From positions 1,426,001-1,490,000 of the forward strand of contig NZ_CBDEGB010000002.1 in the NCBI RefSeq assembly GCF_965237655.1: DNA of 64,000 nt, written 5' to 3'. Below, one piece after another: positions 32,976 to 40,931 of this stretch. Positions within the stretch are counted from its first letter, which is position 1; each line of letters starts with the position of its first letter. The notes below the pieces were generated by a model. That model saw only the letters and a list, made by a program, of their open reading frames with translations, was not told where the DNA came from and ran no database searches. The position numbers and the translations under genes were made by a program. This DNA comes from Poriferisodalis sp965237655 (lineage in GTDB: Bacteria > Actinomycetota > Acidimicrobiia > Acidimicrobiales > Poriferisodalaceae).

Positions 32976-33299
32976 ATGATGCCCGAGGGGCCGACGGGGG
33001 CAGGCGACGATGGCGCAACGAGCCCGGAACAGCGCCAGGCCTCCTATGACGAAATCGTCTGGCTGTCCACGCTGAAGGCTGCAAACCGCATGGGCATCAC
33101 CACTCGGACGCTGTATCGCTTCATTGATCGGGGCGACCTGCCGGCGTACCGGTTCGGCCGTGTCATCCGGTTGCGACTCTCCGATGTGGACAGTTTCGTG
33201 GAGCAATGCAGGGTTGAGCCGGGAAGTCTCGAGCACCTCTATCCCGAAGCGCGCCTGTCCGACCTCGACGAAGTACCCGAGACGGCCGACGACGCTTGA
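32976..33299 (+). CDS. Excisionase-family HTH DNA-binding protein
   Basis: A 107-residue protein with a MerR/excisionase-type helix-turn-helix at about residues 30-75: LKAANRMGITTRTLYRFIDR, then GDLPAYRFGRVIRLRLSDVD. The acidic C-terminus (LSDLDEVPETADDA) is likely disordered. It lies divergently next to the Tad operon, so it is a reasonable candidate regulator of pilus genes, though nothing in the sequence proves that. No phage or integron genes are near. Its stop overlaps the following CPBP gene. Confidence 0.75.
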   Translation: MMPEGPTGAGDDGATSPEQRQASYDEIVWLSTLKAANRMGITTRTLYRFIDRGDLPAYRFGRVIRLRLSDVDSFVEQCRVEPGSLEHLYPEARLSDLDEVPETADDA

Positions 33300-34102
33300 G
33301 CGGCGAGGAAGTTCCACCCGCTGACGCCGGTGCGCCAGGGGGCGTGTGGAGCACGATCAGCCCGCGCTTCGGCGTCCGCCCAGACTGGCGCAGCGCGGCG
33401 GTTCGGGGCCGCTGGCCGGGAGGCCTTGCCCTCCTCTTCGTGATCGGTCTCGGCGGCTCGATCGCCTTGCTCGCAGTCTCGCTGATTGCGTCAATGGTGG
33501 GCTATGACAACACCCTGGAGTCCGAACTCCTCAAGCGACCCCTCGTCGAGCAATTCGTGCTCGTGGCGCTGCTGGCGCCGGTTGTCGAGGAGCTTGTGTT
33601 CCGGCTCCCGCTTGCCGGCCGCCTGCGCTTGGGGGTACTCGCGGCCACAGGAGCGATCGGAGTCCTGAACTTCGCAGGAGGCGACGGGCCGGTCATCGCC
33701 GTCGCTGCGGTGTTCGGGATCATCGTGATCGCATCCGGCGTGTTGTGGATCCAGTCGCTCATCGTCGGGGTGACGCGAGACGCCGCTGAGAACGAGAGTG
33801 CCCCGACCCCCCCGACCTGGCGCGACAGCGCCGCTGGGTGGTGGTCATCTCACCCGGGCTGGCCGGTGTGGTGCTCGATAGCAGCGTTCGGCTTCGTACA
33901 CCTCAGCAACTACGACGTGAATCTCTCCGTCGCCGCGATCATCGTGGCGCCGCTCGTGGTGAGCCCGCAGATGTGGCTGGGCCTCATGTTCACCATCGCG
34001 CGAGTGCGCTATGGGTGGTGGGCGGGCCTGGCCCTGCACGCATTCCACAACCTGGCGGTCTGGGGCGTGACCAGCTCCCTCAGCCAGTCCGCGCTTCCGT
34101 AG
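33296..34102 (+). CDS. CPBP-family intramembrane metalloprotease
   Basis: A 268-residue polytopic membrane protein with the three CPBP (Abi) motifs. These are EELVFRLP (EExxxR) near residue 99, FGFVHLSNY (FxxxH-like) near 200, and HAFHN in the last quarter. Helices flank each motif. CPBP proteases cut membrane proteins or peptides; in eukaryotes they process prenylated proteins, and in bacteria several act in bacteriocin immunity. The start GTG or TTG near 33296 overlaps the HTH gene stop, so the two are probably co-transcribed. Confidence 0.85.
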   Translation: MSGEEVPPADAGAPGGVWSTISPRFGVRPDWRSAAVRGRWPGGLALLFVIGLGGSIALLAVSLIASMVGYDNTLESELLKRPLVEQFVLVALLAPVVEELVFRLPLAGRLRLGVLAATGAIGVLNFAGGDGPVIAVAAVFGIIVIASGVLWIQSLIVGVTRDAAENESAPTPPTWRDSAAGWWSSHPGWPVWCSIAAFGFVHLSNYDVNLSVAAIIVAPLVVSPQMWLGLMFTIARVRYGWWAGLALHAFHNLAVWGVTSSLSQSALP

Positions 34103-36413
34103 CCGCTTGGGCGTACTCACGCGGCGGCAAGCGCCGTTCGCCGTCGATGTGGAGGCTGGGCAGCCTTGCCAGCCATCGTGGGAACCACCAATTCGCATCC
34201 CCCAGCAGCTTCATCGACGCTGGCACAAGCACCATGCGGATGACGGTGGCGTCGACGGCGATGGCAGTCGCGAGGCTGAGCCCCATCATCTTGAGCACGG
34301 GATCTGCGTTGCTCACAAAGCCGATGAACACGGAGATCATGATCAGCGCAGCCGACGTGATGACCCGAGCCGTGTTCGCGATGCCGCTGACGACGCTGTG
34401 GGCGTTGTCGCCGCTGGAGAGATAGTTCTCCCGGATGCGGCTCAGCAAGAAGACCTCGTAGTCCATCGACAGGCCGAACAGCACCGCGAAGGTGAACATC
34501 GGCAGGAATGAGACGATTGGCACCGGCTCGGCCAGCCCCACCAGGCGCAGGCCCCAGCCCCACTGGAACACGGCCACCATCACGCCGTAGGCGGCGCCGA
34601 TCGACAGCAGGTTCAAGATCGCTGCCTTGAGCGGGACGAGCAGCGACCGGAACACCAGGATCAGCATCAAGAAGCTCAGGACGACGACTGCGGAAATGAA
34701 GTAGGGCAGCCGGTCGGTGACACGCTTCGACACATCAGCGAGGGTGGCCGTGGCGCCGCCAATGTGGGCAGCGTCAGGGTCCCTCAGCACCATCGGAAGG
34801 AGCTCGCTTCTCAGTCGTTCGAGGGTCTCGACCGTTGCCTCGTCCTGCGGTGCCGTCGTGGGGAATGCGGTGAGGGTGGCAGCATCACCGACCTGCGAGT
34901 ACAGCGGCGGCGTTACAGCAGCGATGCCAGGATCGGCCCCCACAGCGGCGGTCAGCTGTGACAGCTCGGCGGGTGTTGTGCGTGTGGTGTCGGCCGCGAT
35001 GATCAGCGGGCCGTTGAAGCCCGGCCCGAACCCCTCCGCGAGCAGGTCGTATGCCTGCCGCGTCGTGCTGTTGGGGTCGTCGTTGCCTTGGTCGGGAAAA
35101 CCCAGCCGGAGCCATATGACCGGTGCAGACAGCACGATGAGCAGGGACAGCGTGCTCACGAAGTACGCGCGGGCGTGCGCCGACACGTGCGCTCCCCAAC
35201 GGTGCCAGACGGGATGAATGTCCCCGGTCCCCCCACGCCACGACTGCAACCTCCTCCGAATCCTGGCGAAGCGTTCCGAGCCGGGTCCGCGGCTGCGCCG
35301 GTGGCGGGCACCGAGGCGTGGCCCTACCCACCCCAGCAGAGCTGGGAGCACCGTGATTGATGCCACCACCATCAGCGCTACAACCACCGAGACCGACACC
35401 GCGGCAGCCGTCATGAACGGCACCCAGGACATGATCAGGCCCAAGATGGCGATGACGACAGTGCCGCCGGCGACAATTACCGCCAAGCCCGCAGTGGCAT
35501 TCGCGCGACCGGCGGCATCGGGAACGGTGAGGCCGTCGGCCAAACCCTCCCGGAAACGCGTGACGATGAACAAGGCGTAGTCGATGCCGACGCCGAGGCC
35601 GATCATCATGGCCATGTTCGGTGCCCAGTCGGGAACGGGAAGGCCCAATGCCAGCAAACCCATAAGCCCGAAGACCCCGATGCCGATGCCGAACAGGGCC
35701 AAGCCGACCGGCAAGCCCATCGCGACGATGCTGCCGAATGCCACCAGCAGGATGACGACTGCGGCAAGGAGTCCGACTGCCTCGCCCAAGCCGGTCTCGG
35801 GTTCTCGGATCTCCCGGTAGAGGTCGCCGCCGTAGGTCACCCGCAAGGTCCCGGCACCAAAGTTTGCCATGGCAGCGTCGCCCGTTGCCTCCAATCGTTC
35901 CGTGACATGCGATGAGGTCTCGACGTCAGGGCGCAGCCTGACCGAAATCAGCCCAATGGTGCCGTCGGGGCTGACGGCGGGCTGCTTGCGCATGATGCGG
36001 GAGCCGTCATTGCTCGTGCCCCCGACCGGGCGCGTAAGGTCGCCCGGGTGCGGTCCGTCCACGAAGGCAACGTCCGGATTCTCGGCGAGGGTTGCGCGCA
36101 GCATCGCGATGGCCACGGTCTGCGGCGGATCTGCCAGCGTCGATCCCGCAGGTGCTTGCACGACGACCAGTGCAGTCGTGCCGGAATCGGTTCCGAAGTC
36201 TGAACGCAACAACTCGTGGGCGCGCTCGCTGTCCGAACCGGGCAATTCGATGCCCCGACCGAACTCGCCGCCGTAGACATGGTTGGCAACCAGCAGCGAG
36301 ACGGCTAAGACGACCCAGACTGCGACGGTCCGGAGTCGATGGATGGCACACGCCCGACCGAGCTTGTAGAGGAGCGTGGGCACAACAGCCAGTATGGCGA
36401 GGCCTGAGAGCAT
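34080..36413 (-). CDS. MMPL/RND-family exporter
   Basis: A 777-residue membrane protein with two repeats of one helix, a large outer loop and five helices. The first transmembrane bundle includes FGLMGLLALGLPVPDWAPNM and the proton-relay-like GVGIDYALFIVTRFREGL. The second has LFGLSMDYEVFLLSRIRENY, the conserved MMPL Asp-Tyr pair in both repeats. These exporters move lipids or other hydrophobic molecules. Its 3' end overlaps the end of the CPBP gene (convergent). Substrate unknown. Confidence 0.92.
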   Translation of the reverse strand: MLSGLAILAVVPTLLYKLGRACAIHRLRTVAVWVVLAVSLLVANHVYGGEFGRGIELPGSDSERAHELLRSDFGTDSGTTALVVVQAPAGSTLADPPQTVAIAMLRATLAENPDVAFVDGPHPGDLTRPVGGTSNDGSRIMRKQPAVSPDGTIGLISVRLRPDVETSSHVTERLEATGDAAMANFGAGTLRVTYGGDLYREIREPETGLGEAVGLLAAVVILLVAFGSIVAMGLPVGLALFGIGIGVFGLMGLLALGLPVPDWAPNMAMMIGLGVGIDYALFIVTRFREGLADGLTVPDAAGRANATAGLAVIVAGGTVVIAILGLIMSWVPFMTAAAVSVSVVVALMVVASITVLPALLGWVGPRLGARHRRSRGPGSERFARIRRRLQSWRGGTGDIHPVWHRWGAHVSAHARAYFVSTLSLLIVLSAPVIWLRLGFPDQGNDDPNSTTRQAYDLLAEGFGPGFNGPLIIAADTTRTTPAELSQLTAAVGADPGIAAVTPPLYSQVGDAATLTAFPTTAPQDEATVETLERLRSELLPMVLRDPDAAHIGGATATLADVSKRVTDRLPYFISAVVVLSFLMLILVFRSLLVPLKAAILNLLSIGAAYGVMVAVFQWGWGLRLVGLAEPVPIVSFLPMFTFAVLFGLSMDYEVFLLSRIRENYLSSGDNAHSVVSGIANTARVITSAALIMISVFIGFVSNADPVLKMMGLSLATAIAVDATVIRMVLVPASMKLLGDANWWFPRWLARLPSLHIDGERRLPPREYAQAATEARTG

Positions 36414-36539
36414 GCCGTGTCAGGATTTGCTCGCCGTTGTGTGGCACAGGACGGCACTGTGAGGACTCATGGGGAATTTCCAGGGGTTCGCCGTAGAGCT
36501 CATCGGTACCCTTGCACCCCGATCGGGACCCCGGCAACA

Positions 36540-37979
36540 GTGAGTTTGCAGATCTTCGACACGATGACGCGGCGCAAGACCGCCTTCGTCCCGCGCACGC
36601 CGGACGAGGTCTCGATGTATGTCTGCGGTCCGACGGTCTATGACGTGCCACACCTTGGCCATGGCCGCACAGCGCTGACCTACGACATGGTGCGGCGCTA
36701 CCTGTCTTGGGCCGGATTCGATGTCACGGTCGCATCGAATGTCACCGACATCGACGACAGGATCGTGGAACGGGCCCAGCGTGAGAAACGCTCGGAGGCC
36801 GATGTCGCGACAGAGTTCACGGCGGCATATGACCAACAGATGGATCGTCTCGGTGTACTCCGGCCGCATTCGCGACCTCATGCCACGCACTTCATCTCCC
36901 AGATGATCGACGTGATCGCTGAGCTTCGGTCGCTCGGGGCTGCGTATGACATTCCCGGCAAGGGCGTGTACTTCGCCGTGGATTCAGCCCCCGGGTATGG
37001 CCAGCTGGCCGGCCGGACCTCCGAGCAACTCGCCGCTGACGCCGGCGCACGTATCGAAGTCGATCCCGATAAGCGCTCGCCGCTCGACTTTGCGCTCTGG
37101 AAGGCCGCCCGACCGGGGGAGCCGCGCTGGGCGACTCCGTGGGGAGAGGGCAGGCCCGGCTGGCATACCGAGTGCGTGGCGATGTCGCTCAGCGCGCTCG
37201 GGCCCGGCTTCGACATTCACGGCGGGGGAGACGACCTGGTCTTCCCGCATCACCAGAACGAATGGGCGCAGGTGACTGCTGTTGGCGAGTCGTTCGCTCG
37301 TTACTGGGTACACAGCGCAATGGTGAACGTCGGCAGCCAGAAGATGGCGAAATCACTTGGCAACTACACCCAGCTCGCTGACGCCATAGACGCTGCGGGG
37401 GCTCGCGCCGTCCGCTTGTTGGTGCTGCAGACCCACTACCGGCGAGCGATGGAGATGGGGTCTAATGCGCTTGAGGCGGCGCGCAGCGCCGTCGGCCGCC
37501 TCGATGCGTTCGCGCGCCGAGTCGCGGCTGCAGGCATCGCCCAGGAGGTGGGGGCCACACTGCGACGGCCCGAAATCGAGGCCGGCGCAGCACCCGATCT
37601 AGATGTCGAAGCGGCCGCGGCGTTTGCAGCGGCGATGGACGACGATTTCTCCACGCCGACCGCGCTCAATGTGATCTTCCGGCTGGTGCGCCGCGCGAAC
37701 GCCTCTCTCGATGCCGAACAACCTCGAGAGGCTGCGCGCTGGGCTCGTACGGCGCTGCATCTGCTCAGCGTCCTCGGTCTCACCTGCGGAGACGACGGCG
37801 ACCGCATTCGCACCGATGTCGAGCTTTCCGACGCCGAGGTCGAGGCATTGCTTGCAGATCGGGAAGCGGCGCGCGCAGCTCGCGACTTCGACAACGCCGA
37901 CCGCATTCGCGCCGACTTGGCCGCTGCGGGCATCGTGGTGTCCGATGGCCCTGACGGCGCTAGCTGGCACCGCAGCTAG
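36540..37979 (+). CDS. cysS: Cysteinyl-tRNA synthetase
   Basis: A 479-residue class I aminoacyl-tRNA synthetase. It has MYVCGPTVYDVPHLGHGRTA (zinc Cys and the HIGH signature), HTECVAMSLSALG and FDIHGGGDDLVFPHHQNEWA (other zinc ligands), and KMAKSLGN as the KMSKS loop near residue 268. A DALR-type helical C-terminal domain follows. Length and C-terminal extent favour CysS over the mycothiol enzyme MshC. GTG 36540 gives the normal N-terminus VSLQIFDTMTRRK. Confidence 0.94.
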   Translation: MSLQIFDTMTRRKTAFVPRTPDEVSMYVCGPTVYDVPHLGHGRTALTYDMVRRYLSWAGFDVTVASNVTDIDDRIVERAQREKRSEADVATEFTAAYDQQMDRLGVLRPHSRPHATHFISQMIDVIAELRSLGAAYDIPGKGVYFAVDSAPGYGQLAGRTSEQLAADAGARIEVDPDKRSPLDFALWKAARPGEPRWATPWGEGRPGWHTECVAMSLSALGPGFDIHGGGDDLVFPHHQNEWAQVTAVGESFARYWVHSAMVNVGSQKMAKSLGNYTQLADAIDAAGARAVRLLVLQTHYRRAMEMGSNALEAARSAVGRLDAFARRVAAAGIAQEVGATLRRPEIEAGAAPDLDVEAAAAFAAAMDDDFSTPTALNVIFRLVRRANASLDAEQPREAARWARTALHLLSVLGLTCGDDGDRIRTDVELSDAEVEALLADREAARAARDFDNADRIRADLAAAGIVVSDGPDGASWHRS

Positions 37980-38012
37980 GCGCTGAGTTTGCCCAGGTGA
38001 GCCGAGCGGCTC

Positions 38013-38885
38013 CTAGGCGCCGCCTGTGCGATTGAGCCAGTCGTCGATCAGCCAGCCTGCGATCGACATGCCTCCACGCGGGCAGGGAGGCAGATTGTCA
38101 GCGGTGTACCAACCGGCTTCGACGATCTCTTCAGGATCAATCTCGATCTCGCCTGCTTGCCATTGGCAAGTGAAGCCACACATCAACGAGTGCGGGAAGG
38201 GCCACGGCTGGCTTCCGAAATAGCGCACGTCGCTCACCGAGATAGCGACTTCTTCGCGTACCTCCCGGAACACGGCATCCTCGAGGCTCTCACCGGGTTC
38301 GACGAAGCCCGCAAGTGCGCTGTAGAAGCGTCCGGGGAATTGCCGGCCCCATGCGAGGAGTACCTCGGGGCCACGCTCGACGAGCACGATCATGGCCGGG
38401 CTGAGCCTCGGAAACGCCATATGCCCGCACTCGCCGCAGACCTTCGCCCGGTCGGCGGCATTCGTGTTCGTCGGGCTCCCGCAACGTCCGCAATAGCAGT
38501 GGGTTCGTTCGAACTCCACGATCTGGGTTGCGCGGCCGGCGATCTGCCAGTGCTCGTCGGGGATGCGGCCGTAGAGCTTTCGCAGCGGAACGGGCTCGAG
38601 ATCACCCTCGTCCAGCGGCGGTCCGTCAGCGGGATCCATGTCGACTGCCCACACGCCCTGCCCGTCGAGCACTCCCAGAAATAAGGCGCGAGGCGATCCG
38701 TTGCCGACTGGTGCCGTCGAGCCGCTGGCCAAGCCGCCTGTGGGATCGGTGAAGACCGTGCCGGATCGGATCGGGATCCACACCCGGGACGCGACATCGA
38801 GATCTTCAGGCGGCTGCGTCAGGACCGTGAACACCAGCCAAGTTGAGCACACGGCGTGCCAAAGCGCCGTGTCAAGTCGCTTCAC
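38013..38885 (-). CDS. nudC: NAD+ diphosphatase / RNA decapping Nudix hydrolase
   Basis: A 290-residue NudC-type protein. It has a zinc-binding region CGRCGSPTN and CGECGHMAFPR, then a Nudix box GFVEPGESLEDAVFREVREE. The NudC-specific SQPWPFPHSLM motif follows it. It hydrolyses NAD(H) and removes NAD caps from RNA. The N-terminal domain is variable and the start uncertain; ATG 38885 lies inside one of the hairpin repeats behind lexA. A shorter start around 38835 is possible. Confidence 0.9.
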   Translation of the reverse strand: MKRLDTALWHAVCSTWLVFTVLTQPPEDLDVASRVWIPIRSGTVFTDPTGGLASGSTAPVGNGSPRALFLGVLDGQGVWAVDMDPADGPPLDEGDLEPVPLRKLYGRIPDEHWQIAGRATQIVEFERTHCYCGRCGSPTNTNAADRAKVCGECGHMAFPRLSPAMIVLVERGPEVLLAWGRQFPGRFYSALAGFVEPGESLEDAVFREVREEVAISVSDVRYFGSQPWPFPHSLMCGFTCQWQAGEIEIDPEEIVEAGWYTADNLPPCPRGGMSIAGWLIDDWLNRTGGA

Positions 38886-38937
38886 CGCTAGAGGCGGCGC
38901 CGTGTTTGAGGGTCCGCCGCTAAAGGCGGCGCCGTGT
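38885..38937. repeat. Two near-identical 21-bp hairpin-forming repeats
   Basis: CCGCTAGAGGCGGCGCCGTGT (38885-38905) recurs with one change at 38917-38937. Each copy can fold around a TAGA or TAAA loop with a CCGC/GGCGG stem. A third hairpin with the same TAAA loop follows at 38946-38965. All three lie between lexA and nudC on the minus strand. Confidence 0.7.
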
Positions 38938-38945
38938 CGTTCGCA

Positions 38946-38965
38946 CCGGCGCCTAAAGGCGCCGG
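38946..38965. terminator. Perfect hairpin over the lexA stop codon
   Basis: CCGGCGCC-TAAA-GGCGCCGG is an exact 8-bp stem with a four-base loop. The lexA stop codon lies within it. It may end or attenuate lexA transcription, but no U-run follows. Confidence 0.5.
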
Positions 38966-39609
38966 ATGACCGTCACTACCTTGCCGTAGATCGTGACCTC
39001 GGCGGCGGGGCGGACGATCGGGTGGTGATCGGGATTGGCCGGTTCAAGAACAATTTGATCGTCGGCGCGCCGGTAGCGCTTGACGGTGCCCTCCTCGCCA
39101 TCGATGCCGGCGACAACGATGTCACCCGATTCGGCATCGGGTTGGTGACGGGCTACGACATAGTCGCGGTCCCAGATGCCGGCATCAATCATCGAGTCGC
39201 CCCGCACTCGCAGCATGAACAATTCACCGCTGCCTGTGAAGTCGGCGGGCAGTGGCAGCAGTTCTTCAACGTTTTGCTGGGCGAGCACGTCGGTACCGGC
39301 GGCGACGTCGCCGATGAGAGGCACATGACGGGTCGGCCGTCGCTCTCCCTTCACGCCCGTCTGCCAGTCGAAGTTGACGATGAGTGCTCTGGGCCGTGAC
39401 GGGTCGCGCCGGAGCCAACCGTCTGCCTCAAGCGTTCGTAAATGGCGGTGGACGGTTGCAGGCGAGCTGAGGTTGACTGCCTCGCCGATCTCTCGCACCG
39501 ACGGCGGGTAACCGCGCTCGCGCTGTATCTCGTCGATGAACTCGAGCATGGCGCGCTGGCGCTCTCCGAGATGTGCGACCCGCCGGTCCGCAGCACTAGC
39601 CGTCTTCAT
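38953..39609 (-). CDS. lexA: LexA SOS repressor
   Basis: A 218-residue repressor of DNA-damage genes. The winged helix is YPPSVREIGEAVNLSSPATV with HRHLRTLEADG. The Ala-Gly self-cleavage site is in PLIGDVAAGTDVL. The catalytic Ser is in RVRGDSMIDAGI and the catalytic Lys in EGTVKRYRR. ATG 39609 follows AGGAGG; the longer open frame to 39690 lacks one. A GAAC-N4-GTTC box at 39743-39754 indicates autoregulation. Confidence 0.95.
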   Translation of the reverse strand: MKTASAADRRVAHLGERQRAMLEFIDEIQRERGYPPSVREIGEAVNLSSPATVHRHLRTLEADGWLRRDPSRPRALIVNFDWQTGVKGERRPTRHVPLIGDVAAGTDVLAQQNVEELLPLPADFTGSGELFMLRVRGDSMIDAGIWDRDYVVARHQPDAESGDIVVAGIDGEEGTVKRYRRADDQIVLEPANPDHHPIVRPAAEVTIYGKVVTVIRRL

Positions 39610-39741
39610 GGTGATCCTCCTGGAGAAGTACGCCTGAGTGAGCCGTGTCGGGCGAATCCGCTGGGCGAAGCCGCCGAGTTGGCTCACCATCGTCCGTCGA
39701 GCCGGAACTCGTCGAAGTCCGTGAAATGAAGTTCGTGAGAT

Positions 39742-39755
39742 GGAACTCTCGTTCC
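39742..39755. promoter_or_regulatory. SOS (LexA) box upstream of lexA
   Basis: GGAAC-TCTC-GTTCC is a perfect 5-4-5 palindrome and contains GAAC-N4-GTTC, the core LexA-binding pattern of actinobacteria and Bacillus. It lies 134 bases before the lexA start and 54 bases from the end of the next minus-strand gene, so it most likely governs lexA. Confidence 0.65.
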
Positions 39756-39807
39756 GGGCACTACACTAGCAACGAATGTTCGATATGGCGCGCATTTGTT
39801 CGAGATT

Positions 39808-40590
39808 TCAGTGCCGGGAGCGGATCCAGCGCACGAAGAGCACACCGTCTTGGGTGATGACGTGCTCCAGCGCGTACTCGCGTGGTCCTGGGGGCGTTGA
39901 GCCGCCCACTGGCGCGGTGGCGATGCGTGGGGCCTCGTCTCCCACGGCCAGCGGGGCGTGCGTCAGATTCACTTCGTCTACGAGATCGGCTGCCAGCAAG
40001 CTGGCGTTGAGGGCTGGCCCACCTTCGCACAGCACGACGCGAGCTCCCAGCGAGCCGAGGTGCCTCAACGCTGCATGCAGATCCACTGACTCGGTGCCAG
40101 CGGGCACGACGTCGGCGCGATCTGCCAGCCGCGCCGCGGCTTCAGGGTCAGCGTTGGCAGTTGTCACCACCAGAGGCAAGGGTGCGGTCGCCGGATCGGA
40201 CGGCGACCGGAACAGCGGCAAGTCCGGGTCGACGCTGAGTGAGCCGCTGACCACTGCAATGCGGGCCCCAGATCGCCGCGCTGGGCCATATCGCTCGGCG
40301 TTCGCCGTGCGGGCACCGACCAGGACGATGTCGGCTTGGGCGCGCAGGGCGACGAACAATGCCTTGTCGGCTTCGCTCGAGAGTCCCCGCGACAGACCGT
40401 CGACCGCGGCGGCCCCGTCGATGCTCGCCACCATGTTGAGCATCACCCAGGGACGGTCGGCGTGCGGTGAACGCCGCGGACCGGCGGCTTGCTCCGCGTT
40501 GACGGGTCCCGGAGGCAGCGGGTACAGCCGGTGCACGCGGCGAGTCTGCCACCGTTGGATCCACCGAACGTCCCGGGCTACGGCACTCAT
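39808..40590 (-). CDS. RibD C-terminal-domain (pyrimidine reductase-like) protein
   Basis: A protein of about 260 residues with the RibD-C/dihydrofolate-reductase fold: PWVMLNMVASIDGAAAVDGL, ADIVLVGARTANAERYGPAR, VLCEGGPALNASLLAADLVD and VNLTHAPLAVGD. These proteins reduce pyrimidine-type substrates with NADPH; many actinobacterial copies are separate from the riboflavin operon and their true substrate is unsettled. ATG 40590 and GTG 40536 are both possible starts. Neither has a clear ribosome-binding site. No other riboflavin gene is near. Confidence 0.82.
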   Translation of the reverse strand: MSAVARDVRWIQRWQTRRVHRLYPLPPGPVNAEQAAGPRRSPHADRPWVMLNMVASIDGAAAVDGLSRGLSSEADKALFVALRAQADIVLVGARTANAERYGPARRSGARIAVVSGSLSVDPDLPLFRSPSDPATAPLPLVVTTANADPEAAARLADRADVVPAGTESVDLHAALRHLGSLGARVVLCEGGPALNASLLAADLVDEVNLTHAPLAVGDEAPRIATAPVGGSTPPGPREYALEHVITQDGVLFVRWIRSRH

Positions 40591-40817
40591 CCACAGGGGC
40601 TGTGGAAAACTTATTGTCAGAAGCGCCAGTTCGGGAGGAGGATGTCTGTGGTGGCCCGACCGGGAGGCCAGCACTATCCCCTGCTCACGGGGCTGTCACG
40701 CAATTCCTGCGTGGCGTCTGATGCCGGCACCTCCGTGGGCGGTTGTCCACACCGCTCGCCAGTTGTGCACAGGAATATCCCCATGAAAGCCCCGACGTTG
40801 CCCACTTCCATTCCACA
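40587..40817. promoter_or_regulatory. Cluster of DnaA-box-like sequences upstream of nrdJ
   Basis: TTGTCCACA at 40743-40751 matches the actinobacterial DnaA box exactly. Near matches are TCATCCACA (40587-40595), TTTTCCACA on the minus strand (40609-40601), TTGTGCACA (40763-40771) and CATTCCACA (40809-40817). A 14-bp direct repeat TGTCTGTGGTGGCC also occurs at 40643-40656 and 40841-40854. Otherwise 40591-40931 holds no gene. The region should contain the nrdJ promoter. Confidence 0.55.
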
Positions 40818-40931
40818 GGCAGGCGGCCGTAGGGTGCGCCTGTCTGTGGTGGCCGGAAGATTCGGCAGCCGTGTTCTCGCGAATCGATTCTGGCTCGCGA
40901 CACTTGTGCAGGGGGTTAACGGCAGGTGGCG

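Noticed and set aside
38885..38937. CRISPR-like repeat pair
   Set aside because: Only two copies 32 bases apart, both hairpin-forming and next to a terminator-like hairpin, so an array is not supported.
40587..40817. Chromosomal replication origin
   Set aside because: DnaA-like boxes are present, but dnaA, dnaN, rpmH or parA/B are not nearby and there is no A+T-rich unwinding stretch, so a promoter role is more likely.
40591..40931. Possible cobalamin riboswitch upstream of nrdJ
   Set aside because: No B12-box-like sequence or the conserved core around it could be found; the region instead holds DnaA-box-like sites.
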